DNA of 14,529 bases, from positions 1 through 14,529 of the forward strand of contig JAWLFJ010000104.1 in NCBI GenBank assembly GCA_041685625.1, read 5' to 3'. The notes under the pieces are model-generated. The model had not been told where the DNA came from and did not search any database. It saw nothing but the letters and a program-made list of their open reading frames with translations. Shown piece by piece: positions 6,756 through 14,073 of the stretch; the stretch's first letter is position 1; every line of letters begins with the position of its first letter. The position numbers were made by a program, and so were the translations under genes. Source of the DNA: Albimonas sp041685625. Its GTDB lineage: Bacteria > Pseudomonadota > Alphaproteobacteria > Rhodobacterales > Rhodobacteraceae.

Positions 6756-7073
6756 GTGAAGAATACGTTGACAATTTTCGGCTTTCTCGCGGTCTTGCCG
6801 GCCGGTGTCGCGCTGGCGGACGACGACTGCTTCGTGCCGATGGCCGATTGGCAGCCGCGCGACGCCGTCGCCCGGCTGGCCGAGGAGAACGGCTGGGCGG
6901 TTCGCCGCATCAAGATCGACGACGGCTGCTACGAGATCGACGGCCGGGACGCCGAGGGCCGGCGGATCGAGGTGACGGTCCATCCGGCCACGCTGGAGGT
7001 GATCGCGTTCGAATACGAGGACGACGAGGAGGATGGCCCCCGCCGGGATCGAGAGGGAGGCGACGATGAGTGA
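6756..7073 (+). CDS. Exported PepSY-domain protein
   Basis: A 105-aa protein with a Sec signal peptide (residues 1-21, cleavage after VALA). A PepSY-like domain follows (about 30-88: DAVARLAEENGWAVRRIKID, then CYEIDGRDAEGRRIEVTVHP and TLEVIAFE), and the acidic tail (89-105) is rich in Asp and Glu. Cys25 and Cys58 could form a disulfide. The GTG start at 6756 has GAGGAG at 6742-6747. The gene overlaps the reductase by 8 bases (ATGAGTGA), so the two are probably translated together. Small PepSY proteins often sit beside flavocytochromes and two-component systems, but their biochemical role is poorly defined. I infer a periplasmic partner or modulator of the membrane reductase. Confidence 0.85.
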   Translation: MKNTLTIFGFLAVLPAGVALADDDCFVPMADWQPRDAVARLAEENGWAVRRIKIDDGCYEIDGRDAEGRRIEVTVHPATLEVIAFEYEDDEEDGPRRDREGGDDE

Positions 7074-8418
7074 TTCCGCCGATCGCGAATCCAACGTCCA
7101 CCCGGCGCCCGGCTTGCCGACCATCCCCCGGCTTCCCGTCATCGATCTTCCGGCCCTGGTGGGCCCGGTGCTGGTCGTGCTGCCGTGCCTGCTGGCAGCG
7201 CTGCTCGCGTTCGACACCTACGCGCCTTACGGCGCGGGTGCGGCCGTCGGCATCGCCGTCGGGGCCGCGGCGGTCGTCGCGATGGCGCAGACCCTGATCC
7301 TCGCCGCACGTCCGCCTCTGCTGGAGCCGTTGTTCGGCGGACTCGACCGCATGTACGGGGTCCACAAGTGGCTGGGCATCTCCGCGATGGTCCTGATGAT
7401 CCTGCACCAGCAGATCGAGCCGGACTTCGAGCGGACGGTTCGTGAAACCGGCCTGGGTGAACTGGGCGAGGAGGCCGGAGAGTTCGCCTTCAACGCCTTG
7501 CTCGCCCTGATCGCGGTCAGCTGGTTCCGGCGGCTGCCCTACGTCGGGCTGGAAATCCCCTATCAGATCTGGCGGTTCAGCCATCGTTTCATGGGCGCCC
7601 TGTTCGCCATCGTGGTCTTTCACCAGTTCTTCGTCGACATGCCGGCGGGGGTCGATCCCTCGCTCTCGGTTCTTCTGAACACCTTCGGCCTGGCCGGGGT
7701 CGTCGCCTGGATCCTGACCGAATTCGTCACCCCACGCCTGCGGCGCAGAGAGTACGCCGTCAGCGAGATCAGCCGGACCGGGGACACCGCGACGGTGACG
7801 CTCACACCCCGAGGGCGGGCCATGCGTTGGCGGCCGGGACAGTTCGCCTTCCTACGCGCGGCGGAGGCGGGCATGTCCGAGCCGCATCCTTTCACGATCG
7901 CCGGCGCCCCGCGTCCTGACGGCGCGCTGACCCTGTCAATCAAGGGGCTGGGTGGCTGGACGCGGCGCTTGCCTAACGCCCTTCGGACCGGGATGAGCGT
8001 GCAGGTCGAGGGACCCTATGGCCGGTTCGACTTCCACAAGGGTGGCGCACGCCAGATCTGGCTTGCGGGCGGCATCGGCATCACGCCGTTCCTTGCGTGG
8101 GCGGAAAGCCTGACCGAGGCGGAGCGGCGAAACATTCACCTCGTTCATTGTGTCCGCACACCCGAAGAGGCGATCGGGGTGGAGATCCTTGAAGCGGCGG
8201 CGGCGCGCAACCCGCGGTTCAGCTTTCAGGTGGTTGCAACCGCGCGTGATGGGCGCCTGACGGCCGAGCGTCTGATCTGTATGGCGCCCTTCGCGGTCCG
8301 GGATGCCGATCTGTGGTTCTGTGGTCCGAAGGGCCTGAAAGACGGGATCCTGAAGGGTCTGAAGGCGCTGGACCAGACGCCGCGACGCGTCCGCTTCGAG
8401 TATTTCGAGTTCGCCTGA
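7066..8418 (+). CDS. Ferric reductase-like transmembrane flavocytochrome (NOX/FRE superfamily)
   Basis: A 450-aa membrane oxidoreductase. The N-terminal half has about six membrane helices. H100 (GVHKW) with H114 (LMILHQQ), and H173 (FSHRF) with H186 (VVFHQFF), give the paired, 13- to 14-residue-spaced histidines that bind two hemes in ferric reductases and NADPH oxidases. The C-terminal half has an FAD site (HPFTIAG, 284-290), an NAD(P) glycine motif (GGIGITPF, 335-342) and the terminal CGPKGL (419-424). Electrons should pass from cytosolic NAD(P)H via FAD and heme across the membrane; the acceptor (metal, quinone or oxygen) is unknown. The start at 7066 is set by GAGGGAGG at 7053-7060; an earlier in-frame ATG at 7033 lies within the PepSY gene. 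A terminator follows. Confidence 0.93.
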   Translation: MSDSADRESNVHPAPGLPTIPRLPVIDLPALVGPVLVVLPCLLAALLAFDTYAPYGAGAAVGIAVGAAAVVAMAQTLILAARPPLLEPLFGGLDRMYGVHKWLGISAMVLMILHQQIEPDFERTVRETGLGELGEEAGEFAFNALLALIAVSWFRRLPYVGLEIPYQIWRFSHRFMGALFAIVVFHQFFVDMPAGVDPSLSVLLNTFGLAGVVAWILTEFVTPRLRRREYAVSEISRTGDTATVTLTPRGRAMRWRPGQFAFLRAAEAGMSEPHPFTIAGAPRPDGALTLSIKGLGGWTRRLPNALRTGMSVQVEGPYGRFDFHKGGARQIWLAGGIGITPFLAWAESLTEAERRNIHLVHCVRTPEEAIGVEILEAAAARNPRFSFQVVATARDGRLTAERLICMAPFAVRDADLWFCGPKGLKDGILKGLKALDQTPRRVRFEYFEFA

Positions 8419-8474
8419 CAGGCAGAACATCGGTTCGGCGCACTTACCAGGCTCCGCTCGCGCCCCAGCTTCCC

Positions 8475-8501
8475 GCCCCGCCAGATCGGCGGGGCATTTT
8501 T
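8475..8501 (+). terminator. Rho-independent terminator after the reductase gene
   Basis: GCCCCGCC pairs with GGCGGGGC around the loop AGATC, followed at once by A and TTTTT. It closes the PepSY/reductase operon, so the downstream 92-aa gene must have its own promoter. That agrees with the separate regulator box starting at 8506. Confidence 0.85.
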
Positions 8502-8547
8502 CTTCCTGACGGCAAGCTGAAGCGGGAATCGCAGGGCCGTCAGGAAG
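8502..8547. repeat. Perfect 12-bp inverted repeat overlapping box B3
   Basis: CTTCCTGACGGC (8502-8513) is the exact reverse complement of GCCGTCAGGAAG (8536-8547), separated by 22 bases. The left arm overlaps the T-run end of the terminator and the first half of box B3. It may be a second operator for a dimeric regulator or a leader hairpin. It has no T-run after the right arm, so it is unlikely to be a terminator itself. Confidence 0.55.
8506..8522 (+). promoter_or_regulatory. Response-regulator box B3 (upstream of the 92-aa gene)
   Basis: The sequence is CTGACGGCAAGCTGAAG, 15 of 17 identical to B1 and to B2, with the same 11-bp half-site spacing. It reads towards the ATG at 8601 and ends 78 bp before it, nearly the same distance as for B1 and B2. 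This links the unknown small gene to the two-component system. Confidence 0.6.
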
Positions 8548-8600
8548 GCCGCAGGTCAAGTCTGCATATCGGTCTCATCAAACGAAAAGGAGACCCTCCG

Positions 8601-8879
8601 ATGCGAAAGACCCTCACCCTTCTTGTTGCCTCCGCGGAGGAAAGCAACGGCGCGCGGTTCGCCGCGGACGAGGCGTTGCGCGTCTGCGTGCTCGACACCG
8701 GCGCGCGCCGGATCCCGCAACTGATGGAGAGCTACGGGCTGACCGAAGCGCAGATCGCCTCCGCCTACGAGTTGATCGCCGATGCCATGTTCAACGCCGT
8801 GCGGCTTGGCGGCGGCCCGTGCAGCGGGCTGCCGTGGCGCTGGGGCTACGGATACCCGGGCTGTCTCCGGCCGAACTGA
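8601..8879 (+). CDS. Unrecognised 92-aa protein with GGG and a Cys-bounded aromatic tail
   Basis: I do not recognise this protein. Residues 1-70 look soluble and mostly helical (LMESYGLTEAQIASAYELIA). Then come a GGG at about 70-72 and a tail PCSGLPWRWGYGYPGCLRPN with two cysteines 13 residues apart, two Trp, two Tyr and several Gly and Pro. There is no signal peptide and no membrane helix. The start at 8601 is supported by AAAAGGAGA at 8585-8593, an excellent ribosome site. The gene has its own promoter region, between a terminator and a regulator box matching those of the two-component operons. The tail recalls the core of a modified or disulfide-looped peptide after a glycine motif, but no modification enzymes lie nearby, so this is only a suggestion. 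Confidence 0.75.
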   Translation: MRKTLTLLVASAEESNGARFAADEALRVCVLDTGARRIPQLMESYGLTEAQIASAYELIADAMFNAVRLGGGPCSGLPWRWGYGYPGCLRPN

Positions 8880-9169
8880 TGCCGATCGCCTCGAGGCGTC
8901 GTGCATGCGGAGATCGGCACGGCCACGCGACAAAAGCCGTGGTTCGGCCCGGAACAGGGAACCTGCGGCCGAAGGCGCAACCCCACTGAATCTTGTTCGC
9001 AAACCCCGGGATGTGCCGGGGGCCCGATACGCGCCGACCGAGGCCCCGTCCCCACGCGTAGTCATGGTGAACTTTCAGTGACTGACCCGGGTTCCGAGTG
9101 GAGTCTCAGTTCGGGACCGATCTACATCGGCGCTGCGCGCCGTCGAAGGCGCTCCGACGCCTCCAGGCT
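8880..9169. other. Non-coding gap after the 92-aa gene
   Basis: No gene is supported here. Directly after the stop, TGCCGATC (8880-8887) pairs with GATCGGCA (8912-8919) over a 24-base loop that contains the palindrome CGCCTCGAGGCG (8887-8898). It has no T-run, so any terminator role is weak. The rest looks like decayed sequence running into the IS5 scrap. Confidence 0.4.
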
Positions 9170-9247
9170 TTCGAGGTCGCGCCGCACCGGTGGGTGATCG
9201 AACGGACTTTCGCATGCCTGAGACCGTGCCGCCGCTCGGCCGAGGAC
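9170..9247 (+). pseudogene. IS5-family transposase C-terminal fragment
   Basis: The frame reads FEVAPHRWVIERTFACLRPC followed by RRSAED. This is the well-conserved C-terminal block of IS5-group DDE transposases, usually FEVLPRRWVVERTFAWLGRCRRLAKD, which contains the catalytic glutamate in the VIERT/VVERT motif. Only about 26 residues are recognisable; flanking residues do not continue the match, and no inverted repeats were identified. It is an old scrap lying just beyond the 3' end of the IS256-family gene. Confidence 0.65.
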
Positions 9248-9301
9248 CGGGGGTCACGTCCGTCAACGTGGTGGAGAATACGGGACGGCCTGAGGTCATG
9301 A

Positions 9302-10518
9302 TCAGGCGGCTTCGGTCGTGATGCTGAGAATGGGATCGACCTCGCCGGTGTCGATCTTCGAGAACGCCTCGACCTGCATGTAGCGATGCTGGGTCGCCCA
9401 CTCGTCGTTCTGCTCGAAGAGCACGGCGCCGATGAGGCGGGGGATGGAGGCCTCGTTGGGGAAGATGCCGACGACGTCGGCGCGGCGCTTCACCTCCTTG
9501 TTCAACCGCTCGATCGGGTTCGTCGAGTGCAACTTGGTGCGGTGCTGGGCGGGGAAGGCCATGTAGGCCGGCACGTCGTGCTCGCTCTCGTCCATGAACG
9601 CGGCGAGCTTCGGCCAGCGCGGGCGGATCCGGTCGGCGACGTGGCGCCAGGTGGCCCCCGCCTGCTCCCGGTCCGGCTGGCTGAACGCCTGCCGGATCGC
9701 GGCGGCGACGACGGTGTGCTGGCCTCGCGGGACGTGGGCGAGGGCGTTCCTCATCCAGTGAACGCGGCGCCTCTGCCAGGTCGCCTCGAAGACGCGGGAG
9801 ATGGCGGCCTTGAGGCCGGTGTGCGCGTCGGAGATCACGAGCTTCACGCCGGCCAGGCCGCGCGCCTTCAGCCCGCGCAGGAACTCGGTCCGGAAGGTCT
9901 CCGCCTCGGAGGGCCCCGTGCCCAATCCGATGATCTCGCGCCGGCCGTCGGTGTTCACGGCGACGGCGATTATGGCGGCGACGCTGACGATGCGGCCGCC
10001 CTGCCGGACCTCGAGGTAGGTCGCATCGAGCCAGACGTAGGGCCAGTCGCCGGTCAGAGGGCGGTTGAGGAACTCGCCCACACGCTCGTCGATGTCCTTG
10101 CAAAGCTTCGAGACCGTGCTCTTGGAGATGCCGCTCAGCCCCATGGCCTGCACAAGCTCGTCGACCCTGCGCGTGGACACGCCGCCGATCCACGCCTCTT
10201 GGATCACCGCCACCAGCGCCTTCTCCGACGTCCGTCTCGGCTCGAGGAAGCCGGGGAAGGAAGCCGGGGAAGTACGAGCCCTGCCGCAGCTTCGGCACGC
10301 AGGTTCAGCGTGCCGAGCCGGGTGTCGAGCGAACGGTCGCGATAGCCGTTGCGCCAGGTCGTGCGGCCTTCGGCCCGCTCGTGCCGGCCGGCGCCGATCA
10401 CGCCCTCGACGTCGGTCTCCATGATCAGCTGCAGGACCGCCTCGGCGATCGCGCGGAGGAAGTCCCCGTCGTCGTGCTTCTCAAGCAGCTCGGCGAGGTT
10501 CATGCTGGGCTTGGTCAT
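9302..10518 (-). pseudogene. IS256-family transposase, two frameshifts
   Basis: A mutator/IS256 DDE transposase. The N-terminal part starts at the ATG at 10518 (TKPSMNLAELLEKHDDGDF), with AAGGGA as ribosome site. The rest contains LDATYLEVRQGG (first Asp), LVISDAHTGLKAAI (second Asp) and NPIERLNKEVKRRADVVGIFP (Glu). Two lesions break the frame. About two bases are missing near 10296-10299, where LR-VPKLRQGSYFPGF should be continuous. A 13-bp tandem duplication follows at 10247-10272, just before EPRRTSEK. Correcting both gives 401 residues, the normal family length. All three catalytic acids remain in the long open part (9302-10213), but that part lacks the N-terminal DNA-binding region. Terminal inverted repeats and target duplications were not convincingly found. 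Confidence 0.9.
10247..10272. repeat. 13-bp tandem duplication inside the transposase
   Basis: GAAGCCGGGGAAG occurs twice back to back (10247-10259 and 10260-10272). The coding strand encodes YFPGFL once in the family, so the second copy is an insertion that shifts the frame by one. It looks like replication slippage, not a base-calling error. Confidence 0.9.
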
Positions 10519-10560
10519 CGGCGGTCCCTTCGGTGACGGGTCGAAGTCGGCAAGCTCCAC

Positions 10561-10838
10561 CCTGACCGTACACCTCGATGGCCACCCCGCTCTCCACCGC
10601 CGGCGCGGCGCGAAATTCCACCACCTGCGCGGACGCTACCGGACCGGGAGAAGATCCATCGCCTCGGACGAAGCATGGGTCTTGGTCGCCAAGGATCCGC
10701 CTGCCGACCCGACGCCGTGCAGAATGTCGCCCCCGCCTCTCAGGCGTTCAGGTAGACATTGACTGACCGGCCCGCGACGAACACGATTTGTCGCGGGGTC
10801 TGGACGCGCCGGGCCGATCGAGATCGGGGAACGGCCGG
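10561..10838. other. Region between the IS256 gene and the amidohydrolase
   Basis: No gene is supported here. TCCACCAC at 10617-10624 is the reverse complement of GTGGTGGA at 9268-9275, and these could be the outermost bases of the IS256-family element. The similarity fades after eight bases and no target duplication is visible. From 10759 the DNA looks like the promoter region of the amidohydrolase. Confidence 0.35.
10759..10797 (+). promoter_or_regulatory. Candidate promoter with an overlapping inverted repeat
   Basis: TTGACT (10759-10764) is a good -35. CACGAT (10782-10787), 17 bases on, is a poor -10. The inverted repeat CCCGCGACGAA (10771-10781) / TTTGTCGCGGG (10787-10797), with one mismatch and a 5-bp centre, covers the spacer and -10. 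This would suit an operator for a dimeric repressor. It may instead be an RNA hairpin. It lies about 42 bases before the chosen ATG. Confidence 0.4.
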
Positions 10839-12296
10839 ATGTGTTTCGCATGCGCCCAGGCCGCCGGCGACGGCGAGCCGATCGACGCCTGCCTCTGCGG
10901 CGCGCTCGAAACGCAGAAGGCGATGGCGCGGATCGACGCCGATCTCTCACGCCGCAGGCTGATCGGGGGTGCGGCGGCGGTGGTGGGGATGTTCGCCGGC
11001 TTCGGGCTCGCGCCGCGCGACGCCCGGGCGCGGATCCCGGGCCGCCCGATGCTGCTGCGCAACCTGCGGCTGTTCGACGGCGAGGCGGCGACGATGCGCG
11101 ACGGCGTCGAGCTCCTGATCTCCGAGAGCCGCATCGCCGGCCTGCTGGCGCCCGGAAGCGGGCCGGACGACGCCGATGTCGTGGACTGCGGCGGTCGCGC
11201 CGTCATCCCCGGTCTGATCGACGCCCACTGGCACGCGACCCTCGTCGGCGTGAGTCAGGTGGCTGCGATGACGCAGGACATCGCGTTCATCCACCTCGTG
11301 GCCGGGCGCGAGGCGGGCGCGACGCTGATGCGCGGCTTCACGACGGTGCGCGACACGGGCGGCCCCGCCTTCGGTCTCAAGGAGGCGATCGATCAGGGCG
11401 TGGTCGCGGGTCCGCGCGTGTTTCCCTCCGGCGCCATGATCTCGCAGACCTCCGGTCACGGCGATTTCCGCCTGCTGAACGCGCTGCCGCGGATGCCGGC
11501 CGACCGGCCCGACCCCAGCGAGGCGCATGGCGTCGCGGCGATCGCCGACGGCCGCGCCGAGGTGCTGCGGCGGACGCGCGAGCAGCTGATGAAGGGCGCC
11601 AGCCAGATCAAGATCATGGCGGGCGGCGGCGTCTCGTCGCCCTACGACCCGCTCGACACGGCGCAGTTCACGCTCGAGGAGATGCGGGCCGCGGTGCAGG
11701 CGGCGGCGGATTGGGGCACCTATGTCTGCGCCCATGTCTACACGCCGACCGGCATCATGCGTTGCCTCGACGCGGGCGTGCGCTCGATCGAGCACGGCCA
11801 GCTGGCGGACGAGGCGACGGTGGTGGCCATGGCGGAGGCCGGCGCCTGGTGGAGCATCCAGCCCTTTCTCGGCGACGACGACGCCAACCCCAAGAGCGAC
11901 CCGCGGGCCCGGGCCAAGCAGCGGGAGGTCGCCGTCGGCACGGTGCGCGCCTTCGAGATGGGGCGGGCCCACGGCGTCCGGATGGCCTTCGGCACCGACA
12001 TCCTCTTCAACCCGGGAGGCGCCGCGCGACAGGGCGCGCAGCTCGCTAAGCTGACGAGGTTCATGGCCCCGCTCGAGGCCCTGCGCATGGCGACGGGCGA
12101 TGCCGGCGAACTCCTGGCGATGTCCGGCGAACGCGCGCCTTACGAGGGCCGCCTCGGCGTCCTGGCCGAAGGAGCGCTCGCCGATCTGCTGGTCGTGGAC
12201 GGCGACCCGGAAACCGATCTCGGCTTTCTGTCGGATCCAGACGACGGTCTGAAGCTCATCATGAAGGGCGGGCGGATCGTCAAGGACGTGCTGTGA
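10839..12296 (+). CDS. Tat-exported metal-dependent amidohydrolase
   Basis: A 485-aa member of the amidohydrolase superfamily, imidazolonepropionase/prolidase-like branch. Metal ligands: H130 and H132 (IDAHWHA), probable carboxylated or bridging K258 (IKIMAGGG), H299 (CAHVYTP), H319 (IEHGQLAD) and D387 (FGTDILF). The C-terminal beta-sandwich part ends with GALADLLVVDGDP, as usual. Residues 37-63 look like a twin-arginine signal (SRRRLIGGAAAVVGMFAGFG) followed by DARA. Unusually, four cysteines (C2, C5, C18, C20) precede the signal. I chose the ATG at 10839 (MCFACAQ) since the upstream ATG at 10788 lies inside the inverted repeat. Members hydrolyse dipeptides, lactams or related amides; the substrate here is unknown. 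Confidence 0.88.
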   Translation: MCFACAQAAGDGEPIDACLCGALETQKAMARIDADLSRRRLIGGAAAVVGMFAGFGLAPRDARARIPGRPMLLRNLRLFDGEAATMRDGVELLISESRIAGLLAPGSGPDDADVVDCGGRAVIPGLIDAHWHATLVGVSQVAAMTQDIAFIHLVAGREAGATLMRGFTTVRDTGGPAFGLKEAIDQGVVAGPRVFPSGAMISQTSGHGDFRLLNALPRMPADRPDPSEAHGVAAIADGRAEVLRRTREQLMKGASQIKIMAGGGVSSPYDPLDTAQFTLEEMRAAVQAAADWGTYVCAHVYTPTGIMRCLDAGVRSIEHGQLADEATVVAMAEAGAWWSIQPFLGDDDANPKSDPRARAKQREVAVGTVRAFEMGRAHGVRMAFGTDILFNPGGAARQGAQLAKLTRFMAPLEALRMATGDAGELLAMSGERAPYEGRLGVLAEGALADLLVVDGDPETDLGFLSDPDDGLKLIMKGGRIVKDVL

Positions 12297-12987
12297 CCTC
12301 GAGATCGCCGCTCATGCGCTTCGCCATGCAGCCGACGTTCGGTCTCGCGACGTCGGGCCGTTCCGGGGCGCGGCGCGGATGTCCTTCGGCGCGTCCCTCT
12401 CCGAATCCTCGAGAATCTCGACGCAACCGTCTTGGTCACCGCCCTCGCCCGGCGCGACAGGCCGGCCCCCTTCTTGGAGCATCGATGCCTCGTCCCTACG
12501 CGACGGGTCGCTCCCGCCCGGAGTTCGTGCATCCGGCGAGGTCTCGCGATGCGCTTCGGCGCTCGCCGTCGGCGATCGGGCCGTCGCGGAGCCGGGATCG
12601 AGCCTCTATGTACTCGGCGGGCTCCGAGGCCGCCCCCTCGTCACGCCGGTCCATGTTCCGCGCGCCAGGATCCGCGCCCTCGGCGACAAGACGGTCGTGG
12701 AGCCGATCGACGCGATCCGCGTCGATCGCCGCTTCGCGCCCGGCCGCACTTCGCTCGGTCATGCGGATATCGGCGGGATCAGGGGTGGGGACGGGATCGG
12801 ACTTGCCGTGTCACCGCCGACAGGGCGACGGAGACCTCGTTCCCGTCCGCTGGATATCGGCATCCATCCGTCGCCTGCGACGAAGGCGGGACGGGCTTCA
12901 GCGGCGCCATTACGGCTCCGCTGCCTAGGGCCGACCGGCGGTTTCGCGCGGCCCCAGGGACTTGACGATCAGGAGCGAGGGACATCC
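12297..12987. other. 691-bp region with no recognisable gene
   Basis: The frame that becomes the antiporter is open from 12379, and other frames are also long, but this is expected at such GC content. The amino-acid make-up of all frames (Ser/Arg/Pro-rich) is unlike the neighbours, and no ribosome site precedes a plausible start. A segment RIRALGDKTVVEPIDAIRVD followed by RRFAPGRTSLGHADIGG (about 12664-12777) looks more protein-like than the rest. It may be a remnant of an unidentified gene. Confidence 0.45.
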
Positions 12988-14073
12988 GTGAACGATACGA
13001 CGAAGACGCCGGCGTGGACGTGGGCGGCCCCCGGCCTGGCGCTGGGGCTTGGCCTTTTGGGCGAGTTCGCGCTGCATGGCGCGACGGGGCCGGTCTTCTT
13101 CGTCGCGGCGCTGCCTTTCCTGTTCGCCGCCGTCTTCGCCGCCGTGCATCATGCCGAAACGGTCGCGCACCGGATCGGCCAGCCCTTCGGATCGATCGTG
13201 CTGGCGCTTGCGGTGACGCTCATCGAGGTGTCGCTCATCGTCTCGGTGCTGCTGTCTTCGCCGGAGGGGGAGAGCGCGGTCGCGCGGGACACGGTCTTCG
13301 CCGCGATCATGATCGTCTTGAACGGCATCGTCGGGCTCTGCCTTCTCGTCGGCGGCGTCCGGCACCACGCGCAGGGCTTCCAGGCGCAGAGCGCGACGTC
13401 GGCCCTCGGCGTTCTGGGCACGCTGGCGGTGCTCGCGCTCGTCCTGCCCAACCACACTCTGGCCGAGCCCGGCCCCGTCTACGCGCCCGCGCAGCTCGGC
13501 TTCGTCGCGGTGGTCTCGCTCGCGCTCTACGGCGTCTTCCTCTACGTCCAGACCGTGCGTCACAAGGAGGATTTCCTTGACGCGGCGGAGGACGGCCTCA
13601 CGCATGCGCCGATGGACCGGCGCAGGTTCCTGACGGGCCTCGGCCTTCTGCCCGTGGCTCTGCTCGGCGTGGTGCTGCTCGCCGAGGTCCTCTCGCACCA
13701 GGTCGAGGGGGCGATCGAGCATGCCGGGCTCCCGGAGGCTCTGGTCGGCGTGGCGATCGCGCTGGTCGTGCTGATGCCGGAAGGCGTCGCGTCGCTGCGC
13801 GCGGCGAAGGCGAACCGTCTGCAGACGAGCCTGAACCTCGCGCTCGGCTCCGCTCTGGCGAGCCTCTGTCTGACGATCCCCACCGTCGCGATCATCTCCC
13901 TGGCGCTTGGCCGGACCCTGATCCTCGGCCTCGAGGCGGAGCATGTCGTGCTGCTGGTGCTCAGCCTTTTCATGGCCACGCTTTCGCTTGCGTCCGGGCG
14001 CACGACCCTTCTTCAAGGCGGCATCCACCTCGTGATCTTCGGAGCGTTTCTCACGATCTCCGCAATTCCTTAG
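12988..14073 (+). CDS. chaA: ChaA-type calcium/proton antiporter
   Basis: A 361-aa inner-membrane protein with about eleven helices that exchanges Ca2+ (or Na+/K+) for protons. The first conserved repeat is HRIGQPFGSIVLALAVTLIE (61-80), with E80 as the cation-site glutamate. The second is VVLMPEGVASLRAAKANRLQ (261-280) with E265, followed by SLNLALGSALASLCLTIPTV. The two inverted repeats are joined by a cytosolic loop with charged residues (about 191-214). The length and both motifs agree with ChaA. The GTG start at 12988 is preceded by AGGAGCGAGGGA (12971-12982); an in-frame opening to 12379 upstream has no ribosome site and no membrane-protein character. The gene appears to be a single transcription unit. 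Confidence 0.93.
   Translation: MNDTTKTPAWTWAAPGLALGLGLLGEFALHGATGPVFFVAALPFLFAAVFAAVHHAETVAHRIGQPFGSIVLALAVTLIEVSLIVSVLLSSPEGESAVARDTVFAAIMIVLNGIVGLCLLVGGVRHHAQGFQAQSATSALGVLGTLAVLALVLPNHTLAEPGPVYAPAQLGFVAVVSLALYGVFLYVQTVRHKEDFLDAAEDGLTHAPMDRRRFLTGLGLLPVALLGVVLLAEVLSHQVEGAIEHAGLPEALVGVAIALVVLMPEGVASLRAAKANRLQTSLNLALGSALASLCLTIPTVAIISLALGRTLILGLEAEHVVLLVLSLFMATLSLASGRTTLLQGGIHLVIFGAFLTISAIP

Noticed and set aside
8887..8898. CGCCTCGAGGCG palindrome as a terminator or operator
   Set aside because: No T-run follows and 12-bp GC palindromes are expected now and then in such DNA; it may only be part of a larger weak hairpin.
9386..10345. 319-aa plus-strand open frame
   Set aside because: It is antisense to the IS256 transposase, has no recognisable domain and no ribosome site.
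9268..10624. Defined boundaries for the IS256 element
   Set aside because: Only eight outer bases match (GTGGTGGA and its complement), the match fades inwards, and the flanks (CCGTCAAC and CTGCGCGG) are not a target duplication.
10947..11972. 341-aa minus-strand open frame
   Set aside because: It is antisense to the amidohydrolase, whose metal ligands are all in place on the other strand.
12379..12987. Longer N-terminus for the ChaA antiporter
   Set aside because: The added 203 residues are Ser/Arg/Pro-rich, without membrane character, and ChaA proteins start near the GTG at 12988.
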